Made by a program: the position numbers and the translations under genes. The notes beneath the pieces are model-generated. The model had not been told where the DNA came from. It did no database searches and saw only the letters and a program-made list of their open reading frames with translations. From Trichosporon coremiiforme (lineage: Eukaryota; Basidiomycota; Tremellomycetes; Trichosporonales; Trichosporonaceae): a DNA stretch of 64,000 nucleotides. Shown here one piece after another: positions 23,127-33,783 of the stretch. The stretch lies in assembly GCA_039545355.1 (NCBI GenBank), contig BCJJ01000021.1:558001-622000 (forward strand), given 5' to 3'. The stretch's first letter is position 1; the number at the start of each line of letters is the position of its first letter.

Positions 23127-24539
23127 ATGCTGAACGCTTCCGCTTTGCGCAGAGCGACCGCGTTCACCGTCCCGCGCCGCATCGGTTGCGCCGTCTACGC
23201 TCGGCGACTGCATTCGGGCGCGCAGGAGCCCTTCCGAATCCTGTTCTGTGGCTCGGACCAGTTCTCCGTCGCCAGCCTCGAGGCTCTATACAATGCTGAT
23301 GGTGAGCTTGAGAGGGCTCCACATAGCTAACAGCAGACGTCTGGCAGAGCATCTCCGTGCTCACTCCGCCGGAGCAGCGTGTCGGACGCGGTCGCAAGCA
23401 GCGCTACATTCGTGAGTTACCCCGATCAGCGGAGGTATCCGGCGACGTCATTCCAGAGCCGCCGATAATCTTCTGCCAAGTTCCACCTCGGTGCCTCTCC
23501 GCCCAACCCGTCAGGTTCACCACTCCGTGGGTTGCAGGCCATGGTACACACGTCTAGAGCGCGGTGCAGGGCTACGCTACGGACGACGTGCATCGAACTG
23601 CTGAGTAGTGGGCCGCTAGCTGATCTCCAGCCCCATTACAGACATTCGCAATCGACGCCGGCATCCCCTGGCACACGGTGCCGAGCTCTGGACTGGACAA
23701 GTCCTTTGACCTCCCGCACCCGTTCAGCGAGAAGCATCCGAGCCATCTCCTCATCACCGCATCGTTCGGACACATCATCCCGACGTCTCTCATGAGCCCG
23801 TTCCAGCATGCATTGAACGTGCACCCCTCGATGCTGCCGAAGTACCGTGGAGCGGCACCGATCCAATGGGCGATCGCGAACGGAGACCGGACGACGGGTG
23901 TCAGTGTGCAGAACATGGGCCCGCGAGAGCAGGGCATCGACAGCGGTGCCATCATCGGCGCCGTCGACGGAGTTGTGAGTGCTCTTACTTCAAACAGCTA
24001 CCAACGCGATTGCGAAAAGCTGACTCCAGCCCATCCCCGCTAACGCGACGTACCCGTCGCTGGTCGAGGACCTATCGCACGTGAGCGCGAAGCTGCTTGT
24101 CGCGGTGTTACGCCAGATGCTGCGCGGCGAGGCCTCAGCGCGGCCGCAAGAGGGTGAAGTGGTCAAGGCGCCGAAGGTGACGAAGGAGCGTATGCGCGTG
24201 AACTGGACGCAGCCCGCGGAGGCGCTAGAGCGCATGTCGCGTGCGTTCTCGCACCACACCCCGCTCTGGTCTGAGTACAACGGCAAGCCCGTGCAGTTGA
24301 CTCAGCTGGCGGCGCCGGCGCCCGAGACGCTCGCGGACGTGCCACGCCCCGAGTCGCGGCCTGGCACCGTCGTCTTCGACAAGCCGCAGAAGCGCGTCCT
24401 CGTCGTCACTGGCGACGGCAACAGCCTCCTCGTCCTGAACCGAGTCAAGCCCATTGGACGCGGAGAGATGAATGCCGCAGAGTGGTGGAACGGGCTCCCG
24501 GAGGACCACAGGCAGAGGGGGTGGAGCAGCTTTGACTAG
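23127..24539 (+). CDS. FMT1: Mitochondrial methionyl-tRNA formyltransferase, 367 aa
   Basis: Formylates the amino group of Met-tRNA in mitochondria for translation initiation, using 10-formyl-THF. Exons 23127-23301, 23337-23411, 23631-23974 and 24030-24539 sum to 368 codons. The N-terminus is Arg-rich with few acidic residues (MLNASALRRATAFTVPRRIG), as in a mitochondrial presequence. The fold begins FRILFCGSDQFS. The formyl-THF and catalytic motif is ITASFGHIIPTSL and NVHPSMLPKYRGAAPIQWAI. A C-terminal OB-like tRNA-binding part follows (APKVTKERMRVNW, RVKPIGRGEMNAAEWWNG). The 219-nt intron 2 uses the AG before CCCCATTACAG, giving YIPPLQTFAIDAGIP, which fits the family. Confidence 0.94.
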
Positions 24540-25309
24540 GCGAGCGCCGGCGAGCCCCAACGAACGCAGCGAGCCGTCAGCCGCCAAGCCGTGGGCGGCC
24601 GGGGAGGCTTAACGAGCCTCTCGTGGCGAGTTGCTACCTAAGTCCAGTAGTCCGAAATCATCGTAGCATCTTATAAATGTATCCAGAAATATGCCAAATG
24701 TTGTGACCCCTTGCTGCCTCTGTCGTACGAGTTCCTGCCAGATATCGTTCGAGCCGCGATCGTACATCAGCATTGCTCTGACCGATGTCAGCCGATGCCA
24801 TTCTAATGACGAACGCCGAAGCACATGTCCATTACACGGGTCGGCCAGACCGAGAGAAGAATGCGCGTTGTCGTCATTGTAAGACTCCGCATGAGCGCGC
24901 CAAGGCTCTCCCTTGGCCTGAGCGCGGAGCAGGAACGACAAAGGTTGACGTGAGCACACGAGTGCCCATATCCTGAGGCGTCCTGAGCGGCGCGTGCCAC
25001 AGGTGGCGGGCCTTCACTTCGATGCATGCTTTCAATTCACAAGACTTCTGAACTACAAGACTTCGGGGAGTGCCGAGTGTGGAGGGGGATCGATTAGGGT
25101 GATTAAGCTAAAGATACTTCTGATACTTCTGATACTTCTGATACGCGTTCAGATTCCATATGCAGCTTCCTTATCTGAAATGCTTCAAGATGTCTCCTCA
25201 TGCTGCTGGACAACTGGCGTAGCGTTGCGCCGCCTCAGGTCTGGCCGCTGAGGGCATTCCGAAAGTTGGCGCCCTCGGCCGAAGGCGCTCGCCTTCGCTT
25301 CGGCGCCAT
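24540..25309. other. Intergenic with a short tandem repeat
   Basis: 3' flanks of FMT1 and of the unknown gene to the right (convergent). Contains GATACTTCT repeated three times at 25113-25139, followed by GATAC. No gene recognised. Confidence 0.55.
25113..25144. repeat. 9-bp tandem repeat (GATACTTCT)
   Basis: Three perfect GATACTTCT units plus a partial fourth (GATAC), in the 3' intergenic space between two convergent genes. Confidence 0.9.
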
Positions 25310-26598
25310 TCACCACCGACCACGCACGTCCGAGCGCCACCGGTCGTTGTACTGCTTGTCGGCGCCGTGCGTGCGCCACGAGCCGAGCTTGAACATGTCG
25401 CCGCCGAACATGGGTCGCGACTTCTCGACACCACTCTCGATGCGCTGGTACAGGACTTCGGCCTCACTATAGGTGTCAGCGACCATGATCCTTGCCCCTT
25501 CCGAAGGACAATTGGGCCCCGGCGCACTCACCCCTTGCCTCCGATCCAGTCGTTGCCGAAAGAGAACGCCATGGTGCCCGACTTGCCGTTCACAGCCGAC
25601 TTGATGCCGATGTGGACGACAGAGCCTTCCTTGCTGCTGCCGTCGAGGGACACCCTGCCGATGCTAGAGAGCGGAACGACAATAGCCTGCAGCGCCTCGC
25701 CGTCGACGACACCAGGCCAACCCATCTCCCTTGCGTCCTCCTCGCCGTAGCCTCCGCCGAGTCCACCACTGACGCCGGCGCTCGAGTCATGGCGTGCCTC
25801 GTTCACCATGCCTGTAGCCCCGGCCATAGTCGAGGTCGGGTTGGTGTTGGTGTTGGAGGCACCCATGCCCGCGGCGGAGTCATCGGGCTGGGTCGCAGCC
25901 TGGGTGGTAACCTGGGTAGTGGCGGGCTTCGAGCCGCCAAAGCTGCTGCTGAGACGGCGCACACCGGACATGAACTTGCCGGCCATGGCGCTGTCCTTGG
26001 GCGGAGAAGCGGACAGGTACTGGTTAGACGCCGGCTGGTTGGATTGCAGGTGCGACATGTCCGCCGAGTGACGATTGACGCGCACTCCGCCGAGAGAGCG
26101 CTTCGCCGCCTTCGGCGAGCGGGTCAGCATCGGGTTCGCGGGCTCGGTCTGCGGGAGGATGACCAGGTTATGCTGTCTGTTAGCTTCTGCCGAGCGAGCG
26201 AAGAACCGTGCTACATTGCCTCCCACTATCCGTCAGAAGGACAGTGAAGCCTCGTTTCTTCGAGGCAGGCTCATCTCACATCCTCTGCCGTCTCGACCCG
26301 CCTCCCACGGAGACAAGTCCCGGCGCCGGTGGCAACTCACCTCAGTCGCGCCTACTTGGCAGGGCCAGTACCACACGCCCTCAGCGTGCGTCTCGGGTTG
26401 CTTTCCGTTATCCTGGGCCTGATTGCCGCCTCCGCCTCCTCCGAGTCCGAGGGCAGCGAAGGATCTGCGTCGTCCGGTTGACTGGCCGCCGTCGCTAGAG
26501 GTCGAGCCGCGGCGCGAGCCGCCACCGATGCTCAGCGTCAGCTCGGCTTTATACAGCTGCTTGGGCACGTCGCGGGGAACGGCGGGGAGGAAGTCCAT
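25310..26598 (-). CDS. Unknown fungal protein with a Ser/Thr-rich, low-complexity middle
   Basis: Not recognised. Starts MDFLPAVPRDVPKQLYKAELTL. The first exon includes a Gly-rich run and ends QVGATE, and the second starts HNLVILPQTEP through a phase-0 intron of about 170 nt. The middle is Ser/Thr/Ala-rich and probably disordered. The second half looks folded: ALQAIVVPLSSIGRVSLDG, VVHIGIKSAVNG, MAFSFGNDWIGGKG, then EAEVLYQRIESGVEKSRPM. That beta-rich run ending in a helix resembles a PH or GRAM-like module in pattern only. The last intron joins GGKG to EAEVLYQ. There is no signal peptide or membrane segment. The protein ends WRSDVRGRW. Confidence 0.75.
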
Positions 26599-27756
26599 TG
26601 CTGCTGTTCGCTTGTTTGCTGGTTGTCGCTTGTCGCTATTAGTTCAGAACCTCCTGGGTTGAGTAAGAGAGGTCGGAGAAGAGGGAGTGGCGCGGGCACC
26701 GAGATCCTTTATACGGGGGCACCGTTGTTCTCTCGTCTTCACTAGCGCAAGACGTCACCTGCCCAAGAATGAAGGGTACGGCTCGAAGGAAGGTACAAAG
26801 TACCGAAGGAGTCTGGCCAAAGGTGGCGCGAACGTTGGTGGTGGATCAGCTGCACCCCGCGCACTCCTCGCCCCGCCGCAGTCGCTGCCGTAGCCACATC
26901 AGCTGAGGATGTCAAGCGTGCCCGCCGGGAAGAATGCGCCTGCGGCATCCAAGACCGAGTGATAAGCCCTTTAGCTGTCGCGCCAACGTTATGTGATCGG
27001 GCCAAGCTCTCGCGCTGCACCGTGCGGGCCTAGAGCATTCACAGCGCCCAGTCCCAATCAAGGTCCGCGCCAAAGTGTGTGAGAGCATTCAGAGCGTGGA
27101 AGCCGGGCGAAAAGAATGTGGTTCGGAGGACAACGTCGGTGTCCACATGACGTGATGCCTGGGAGCAGATAACGACATGACGTACACTGGTCACTCTGGT
27201 CCGCTGACCATGGCTAGCCTGAAATCAGATCTCGAGATCGCAGCGGGACGCTGAGACGCCCGGCGTCGAGGCGCGGGGCGTTCGAGGGAAGGCTGAAATG
27301 CTTCTTGCTGAAGCTATGGACGAGGCTGAGATCCGCCGATCGATGCAAGTGATTTGATGCGAACATAGAACGTTCTTTCCACCACCACATGCTGACACAA
27401 AAGCAGCGCGCTAGGCCAGATGTGGAGGTTGTGTCATGCTGGTGGAAACATGCCGTCGCAGACTGGGGCTCAGGGCAGGCGGAGGTGACCCTAGCCTGAC
27501 ACGCTGAGGCGGCCCCTGCTCATGCTCTCTCTCGCTTTACGCTCAGATCCCGTCCTCACCTCACCCAGGCTCACCATGTTGACCCCTTTCACGTTGACCC
27601 TCCTCCTTCCTTGCACAGAATCGCTGACCACGCGGGAATCTGAATCTCACCCAGCGCATCAGTCACCTGACCTCCTCGCCATCACAACATCCCAGCTATC
27701 GCCTTCCCGCCTTCCCCGATCACCTATCATCGGCTACAAGACCTACCACTACCACC
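26599..27756. promoter_or_regulatory. Divergent promoter region of about 1.16 kb
   Basis: Upstream of both the unknown minus-strand gene and the GILT-like gene. The last 200 bp before ATG 27757 are C/T-rich (CCTCCTCGCC, CCTTCCCCG), as expected for a leader. No clear TATA box or repeat. Confidence 0.4.
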
Positions 27757-28910
27757 ATGCGCACGCTCCTTTATGCCGTCGCTCTCGCGGCCGGCTCGGC
27801 CCTCGCGTCCCCCTTTCCTGACACGCCTGCCGAGAACAACATCGGCGGCTCGGCTTCTGGCTCGCTCGGCTCGCAACCCGTCGCCCAGGTCACCAGGGCC
27901 GCGCAGTCAGCGATGGTCCAGGAGTCGGTCCCGCCGCACGTATGGGTCACCAATGCTAGGACCCACAAGAACCTCGAGATCTATGACAACTTCATCATGA
28001 ACCAGCCCCGCGTCAATGTCTCCCTGTACGCCATGTCGCGCTGTCCTGATGCCGTGAGTGCTGAGCCACCGGCAGATAGCTGACAAACAGAGGATGTGCG
28101 AGAGCGTCTTCGAGGAGGTGCTCAAGAAGGAGGGTATCGCTGACAAGGTCGACCTCAGCATCAACTACATCGGCAAGTGCGTAGCCCCGCGGTGTGCGGG
28201 TTGTCTCGGCTGCGCAGCGGGCGCAGCGCCACCGTTTGACGCCAAGTCAGAAAATGTGTGCCGGAAACTGACGTCGCAGGGTTGACAAGCACGCGACGTA
28301 CGGTGTCGACTGCATGCACGGCGACATTGAGTGTGCAGGCAATGCGCACCAGCTTTGCCTGCAGGCAAACCTCGAACTGAAAGAGTGGTTCGGCGTGATC
28401 ACCTGTATGAACTACGGAAAGTTCCCCGGTTCTGTCGGGACAATTGCCACGACGCGGAAGTGCATTGAGACGAACGGAATCGACTACTGGCGTTCCGGCG
28501 TCGGCCCCTGCATCGAGGGACAAAAGCGTGACCGTCAGTCGCGGCATGCGCAGAAGGTCGGGCAGGCGCTCGGCTGGGGCGGTGAGATCCTGCCACAGGT
28601 GCCCATGCTCGACGAAGACGGCGAGCCGGCGGACATGCAGCCCGAGCCCCTTACCAAGGAGGCGCGGCAGCGTCTACGCGAGAGCGTGCAGAAGACGAAG
28701 AAGGACGGCGTCGCTAAGAGCTGCACGATCCGTATCGACTCGACGATTCATCGAGGCGGACGCCGAGAGTGCGTCGTCGACGGCGGCGTGTGGAAGGGCT
28801 GCGACGACGGACACTCGCCGAGCGACTTTGTCCGCGTCATCGAGGAGGAGTTCAAGAACCTCGCCGACCAGATGATCGACGAGAAGGAGGCTTGGCACAT
28901 GTACCCGTGA
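27757..28910 (+). CDS. GILT-like secreted thiol reductase, 337 aa
   Basis: Member of the gamma-interferon-inducible lysosomal thiol reductase family; animal members reduce disulfides in acidic compartments. Exons 27757-28053, 28091-28176 and 28280-28910 sum to 338 codons. A signal peptide (MRTLLYAVALAAGSALASP) is followed by a Gly/Ser-rich linker, then VNVSLYAMSRCPDA where the family active site lies. The GILT signature follows: CMHGDIECAGNAHQLC matches C-x-H-G-x2-E-C-x2-N-x4-C. Further conserved Cys occur in ITCMNYG, KCIETN and GPCIEG. The active site reads CPDA, so the second Cys of CxxC is absent. The C-terminal extension after about residue 220 is acidic and Lys-rich and ends EAWHMYP. Plausibly vacuolar or secreted. 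Confidence 0.88.
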
Positions 28911-30978
28911 AAGCACGCGGCGCGGAGCGCGGAACAAACCTACCATCATTAGCCCATGCGAGGGTACACCAGCATCAACCCCATCTCGACATCATGTACA
29001 AGACACAAGCCAAGACGCAGACGCATTTCAGACATTTATCACGACGTACTATGCCAGTCTTGACGGCGAGCTCATCATGCACAACTTTGTATTTGCGGGG
29101 GCAGCAAGTGAAGCACGGGGCGACGAGGCGACTGGGGAACGGATAACGGTAGAGTGGCCATTGACCGCAAGGGGAGTCGTTGCGGGAAAGTTGACAGCAG
29201 GCATCCTCCGTAAACAGTGCAACGCCGGACAGTTTACATCTCTGGAAGACGGACCGAGGCACCCGGACCGAGTTTCGTTTCCATGTCGGAGCAACGTCGC
29301 CATGACTGCGGATGACATGTAATCACGACTGACCACAGCGTGTGCGTCACGGGTCTAAGCAGTCAAACAAATGACATCAGGAAAGCGTCCCTCTTTCTCG
29401 TAACACAGACACTCATCGTTCTCAGAGCAGTGCGCGAGTGCGCGAGTTTCGTGCTGTGACGGGCTGCTGCTGCGCTTCGGGCACAGAGACCCTTGCCACT
29501 ACTCCCTCGGCCCTCCACGCTCAGCTTACCGCAGCTTCGGCCTGTTTCACTATTGCTCTCAATCGACCACCGCGCCGCCACTGGGCCTGGCCTGATCGTA
29601 CCGCACACGACCCTTTCCATGTCTCAGCAAAGCCTGCTCTCGTCACTCCCGCAGTCCCTCTGCATAATGAGGCAACGTTAGCGATGGCTCTGGCAGAACC
29701 TGATCCCGGCATTCAGCGTGCACGATGGATCTGGCAGAACTGTGGCAGCCAGAAAACGCTCACTTAGTGCGCCACCAGGCGACCGACGGAGTGGGTTCCG
29801 CACACTCCGCAACGCCAACACAACCATGGCACCTATGGTGCGCAAGCGAGGCACGGAAATGAGATCCAATCCCCGGCTCAGTCCCCAGCGCTTACTCGCC
29901 AGTGAGTGCGCCAGTGAGTGCGCCAGTGAGTGCGCCAGTGAGTGTGCGGTGCAGGGCGCGCAGGGCGTGGCAGGGCGCTTGCCTGAATGCTGCAGGAGGG
30001 TTTTGCTGAAAAGCAGTAAGCGCTATCTCGGAGCTAGTGGGCTACGGCGCTGCAAGTAGTGCGACAAGAAGCCGATGGCCGAGGACGATTGCTGAGGTGA
30101 GTGCTGTTGTGGGCTATGCGCTCCACGGCTCCCCGGGGCCCTGCGGAACAGGCCGGGAGGACCCGTACGATGAGAAAGGCTGGGTTGGCCTGTCTTGCAT
30201 GAGTTGGACCAAAGCTACTGTGCTCTGGAATGTGCTCTGCGATGGACAAGGCTAAGCACTCCTGACGTGATTGCAGGCGACAGGAAGCGACTGAACAAGA
30301 CGGGATTTTTATCTGAGGTCAGAGCTCCGTGCTGGGTCACAGAGACGACTCAACCTGCGTTTGCTTGACTCACAGCGGCCGCTTTGGTACACACGGCGCA
30401 TTGTTTACACATGAACGACGAGGTTCAGGGAGACCGATCGACCTCCCACGACTGATCGACCTGGCACTACTTACGTCGCACGATTGGGCGTTGATCCATC
30501 CTTCTGAGCCACGCTAAACTGCCCGTAAGCATTGAGCGGGAGGCCCAAAATCGCCCCAGAGTCTCTGGGCGCCCGTCATGTTGGCAAAACACCCCCTCGT
30601 CCCATGCGACTCGATGAAAGGTTGAGCAAGTGGAAGCACATTAGTGCGCACTCGTGACTAAATCGGAATACGGCATACGGTCCTAACGTGCCAAAATGGC
30701 GACTGACTTTCTTTAGGACGTATATTTCGGCTGACCTCGGGCTGCTCCCATCTTACTCCGCCTCAGACTTATTGAGGTCCTATATCCTACCGCACCTGCA
30801 TTTACGGGCTAGGAAGTGAGCGGACGAATGATATGCTGCTGCTGGATGATTGGCGTGAGAGGTTGCTGCTTGCCCCAGCTATCGGATGGTGCTGGGTAGC
30901 ATGGGCGCACCGGCAGAGGTAGCCGCGAGCTCAGCTGCTGCGCTGCGAGTCCTGCCAGCGTTGAGCAGCGACAACAAG
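28911..30978. other. About 2.1 kb without a recognisable gene
   Basis: Only short overlapping frames without motifs. Holds a 12-bp tandem repeat at 29897-29944. The right end leads into a TATA box at 30979. Confidence 0.45.
29897..29944 (+). repeat. 12-bp tandem repeat containing a splice-donor-like core
   Basis: Four perfect copies of CGCCAGTGAGTG in tandem. Each contains AGTGAGTG, close to the GTGAGT donor used throughout this window. Confidence 0.93.
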
Positions 30979-30987
30979 ATATATAAA
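30979..30987 (+). promoter_or_regulatory. TATA box upstream of the 31186 gene
   Basis: ATATATAAA about 200 bp before ATG 31186, followed by a pyrimidine-rich leader (CTTCTCCTCCCCCTCCCC). This arrangement supports a transcribed gene. Confidence 0.55.
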
Positions 30988-31185
30988 CCCAGCTGAGCTG
31001 ACGTTCCTCTCTCCAATCAACAACTTCTCCTCCCCCTCCCCATTGCTCGAGCTCCCAGCTTCTGCAGATTCTTTCCTCCCCTCATCGTGTCCACATCCCT
31101 TTCGTGACTCGATCCCCGTTCGCCACCTCCCCTCACATCTTGTGTACCTCTCCATTCGTAGCTTATCCTACACCGTAATCTCGCC

Positions 31186-31762
31186 ATGTCGACCCCTGTG
31201 GACTGGCACTCTACCACCCGCCCCTCCCGCCCTGCGTGGGCGCTCAACCTCTCTGCTCGCGGCGCAGCGCACCGCGCTCAGGCCGAGATCAACTCTCGTG
31301 CCATCTCCAAGGTCGTCGCCTGGCTTGCCACCGTCCCTCCCGCCCCTGGTCGCTACGGCCCAATCGGGCGTCCCCTCGTCACTAAGCTCGACGGCAGGAC
31401 TGTGTAGCGTTGAGTCGTCTGGCAACCCTTTCGGCATCATCGGGACTCGCCCCAGCGGTGGCTGCCCCTTCGGTGTGGGACTCGTCCGCCGGCCACTCAG
31501 ACCATGGCGGCCACTGCCACCCGTACCATGGCCAACAACGCCGGACGGCGACGGAGTCGCGGGCCCTAACAACACCCGCCGCAACTCTGCTGGTGGCGAC
31601 GGCGTCGCTGACCCCAACACCCACCGCCTCCCTCCCCGTCCTGTTACCGCCCAGCAGCCCGCTCAGCGCCCCGTCATGCGCGTCGCAACTACTCCCATCG
31701 CTCCCAAAACTTTCGACTTAGCGTCCCGCTGCCTCTCTTGCTCCGCCTTGCCTCGTCTCTAA
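31186..31762 (+). CDS. Possible basic, Pro-rich small gene with a frame change or unresolved intron
   Basis: Not recognised. A frame starting MSTPVDWHSTTRPSRPAWAL runs from 31186 to a stop at 31405-31407 with the C-ending codon choice of real genes. From about 31400 the next frame (+1) becomes coding-like to a stop at 31760-31762 (VESSGNPFGIIGTRPSGG, PNNTRRNSAGGDGVADPN, VMRVATTPIAPKTFDLA). An intron of length 3n+1 or a +1 indel would join them. The best candidate intron (31404-31455, 52 nt, GTAGCG donor, CCCAG acceptor) lacks a clear branch point and would remove coding-like sequence. The gene could also end at 31407 (73 aa) or be broken. A TATA box and a leader are present. Confidence 0.4.
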
Positions 31763-31984
31763 TTCTCTTGTATGTACGATATAATGATCAATGAGTAGGA
31801 AAAGGCAGACTAGACCCAGAAAAAACAGAAAACACTAAAAAAATCTATATGTCGTATGAACACTTAATTGTGATCAACCCCTGCTACTCTGCTGCACTGG
31901 ATCTAAACTCACACGATGCTTATACTACAGGTTTCTGACTATACACACTGGCTGTCTCTATTTCAATCTCACGCTGACGCTCAC

Positions 31985-33783
31985 CTACTTCTGCCCGTAG
32001 AAGTACTTGATGAACGGCCTGAGCTTGCCCTGGCTCACATTGAAAACGGGCGTCGTAACACCGACACGGCTCTCCTGTCCGCCGACCACAAGCTCATTGG
32101 ACTTATCCTCAACCCATCCAAGGACATTCGCGAACACCTCGCAGCGTACTCTCTGCCGCTCCTCCTCACTTGCCCAGCCACCCTCGGCACTCGTCGGCCT
32201 GACAGCCGGCAGACCCGCAGAGGTATCGAACCCGTCCCTTGCGACTTGGACAGCGGCAGCATCATGCCGCATCTGGTGCTGCGCAACCGATAACCCGGAC
32301 AGATTGTTGCACGTGTGGTACAGGTCTGGCCGCTTCCCTGGCTTGTCCCTCAGTCCGCCGGCTGGCTCGGGGCCCGGCTCGCGCTGTGCGGCGAGGAGGA
32401 CGTATTCCTGCAGTGCGACTGGGCGTTAGCTCCTGTGTTAAAACCCCTCTCCAGCTACGCTCGGCTCGCTCGGCTTCACCTCGCTCAACTCACCCCGATT
32501 AAACAACGCCTGCATCCCCGGCTCGTCTGCCCAGTCCCCGTCCCCGTCATCGTCGAGAACCGCAATACGCGACTCGGGCTCGGCGTCCTTCTCCCTCTGC
32601 CTCCGCGCCAACTCCTCGACGACAGGCACACCCCCACCGACCCACCACCCGTAGCACCCGTCTACGAGCTTGCTTGTGCGGCCCCTGAAGCCACCCACCT
32701 CGCCTGCCTCGCCTTGCATCATGACGCTCCACCTCAGCGCCGACTCGGCGTCGATGGGGCGTGGATAGTCACTCGGCAGAGAAGGGAGAGGTGTGTCTGG
32801 GGGTGTGATGGAAGACAGGAGGAAGTGCGAGTTCAGAGCGCACGAGGTGTACCCCCCATGAGCCTCGGCGAGGGCTGCGCGTGGCGCGTCGGCGTCGGGA
32901 GTGTCGGTGCCAAAGGCGAAGGCGCCGGCTGCGAACCCGCCCTCGTACGTCTGGCAAGCTGCCAACGCTCGGTCGACGCCGCGCAGGAGTTCAGGCGTCA
33001 GGAGGTCGAGGAGCGTGGCGACAACGAGGAGGCAGTATGTTCCCCTGGGCGTCAACTTCGGTTCATACCACGGCCAGTTTCCCATCCACGGTCGCCCAGT
33101 GCTACCCCCCTGCACAGTGATCGCTCCGCCGACTCCGTTGGCGTCGCGGCACTCACCTCACGTCAATCTCGCCCCCGTCGCAGACATGAAACCCGCCGTC
33201 GGGACGCTTCATGCGCATGAAAAATTCGTAGATCCCCTGTCTAGCTTTGGCGAGTTCGGGCCAGCCGCTGCGCTCCGAACCGACGATCGCGAGAGAGCAC
33301 ACTGCAGCGTAGTTGGGAAGGAGATGGGCGAGGTGCGTGTTTCCCGGTCCGCCGGCGAAGCCGCCCGTCGGCGACTCGAATTTGAGCAGAGTCTGGACTG
33401 CACTGTAACGTCAGCGGTGGGCAATAAAGAGAGTAGATGGCTCACCGCTCAGTCGTTCCAGGATCGAGGCCAATGCCGAGTAAGTCCAGGCTGTGTACGG
33501 TCCAGTACATGAGCCACGGCCTTGATGCGTCGAGCGCGACATAATGCGCCGGGAGACGGTAAAATGTGCTGTGGAGGAAGATGCCATGTTCGGCTTTGCG
33601 GAGGACGGTCGTTCCCCGAGCTGTAGCAGGTTCCCTTGGGACGAGCGCAGGCGCTGCGTCGGACAGCACGTCGCTGAGCCGGTCCTCCGTGTCCCGCTGC
33701 TCGAGCAGGGTGTCGGTGTACACCCCGTCTGACGGGAGGGGCTCCCGTGGCAAGGTGAAGACGGAAGGGTAGGCGCTCGTCAT
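31985..33783 (-). CDS. RAM1: Protein farnesyltransferase subunit beta
   Basis: Catalytic subunit that attaches farnesyl to CaaX proteins such as Ras, with the alpha subunit. The protein begins MTSAYPSVFTLPREPLPSDG. Repeated alpha-alpha barrel motifs follow: GGFAGGPGNTHLAHLLPNYAAV, RPDGGFMVCDGGEIDV, RGTYCLLVVATLL, CQTYEGGFAAG, EAHGGYTSCAL. The zinc site is seen in KLVDGCYGWWVGG (Asp and Cys) and YHTCNNLSGLSVAQH (His). The latter, with LSGLSVAQ, favours farnesyltransferase over geranylgeranyltransferase I. An insertion with an acidic stretch (DDDGDGDWADEPG) lies after the zinc Cys motif. The protein ends RPFIKYFYGQK. Introns fall near 33400, 33160 and 32500-32440. Its predicted client class includes the Ras targets of the exchange factor in the same window. 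Confidence 0.92.

Noticed and set aside
29897..29944. CRISPR-like array
   Set aside because: The 12-bp units are directly tandem with no spacers, in a eukaryotic genome.
31043..31762. Single 239-codon gene from 31043
   Set aside because: The first half of this frame is translated leader-like C/T-rich DNA, while in 31186-31400 the neighbouring frame has the better codon pattern and a good start context.
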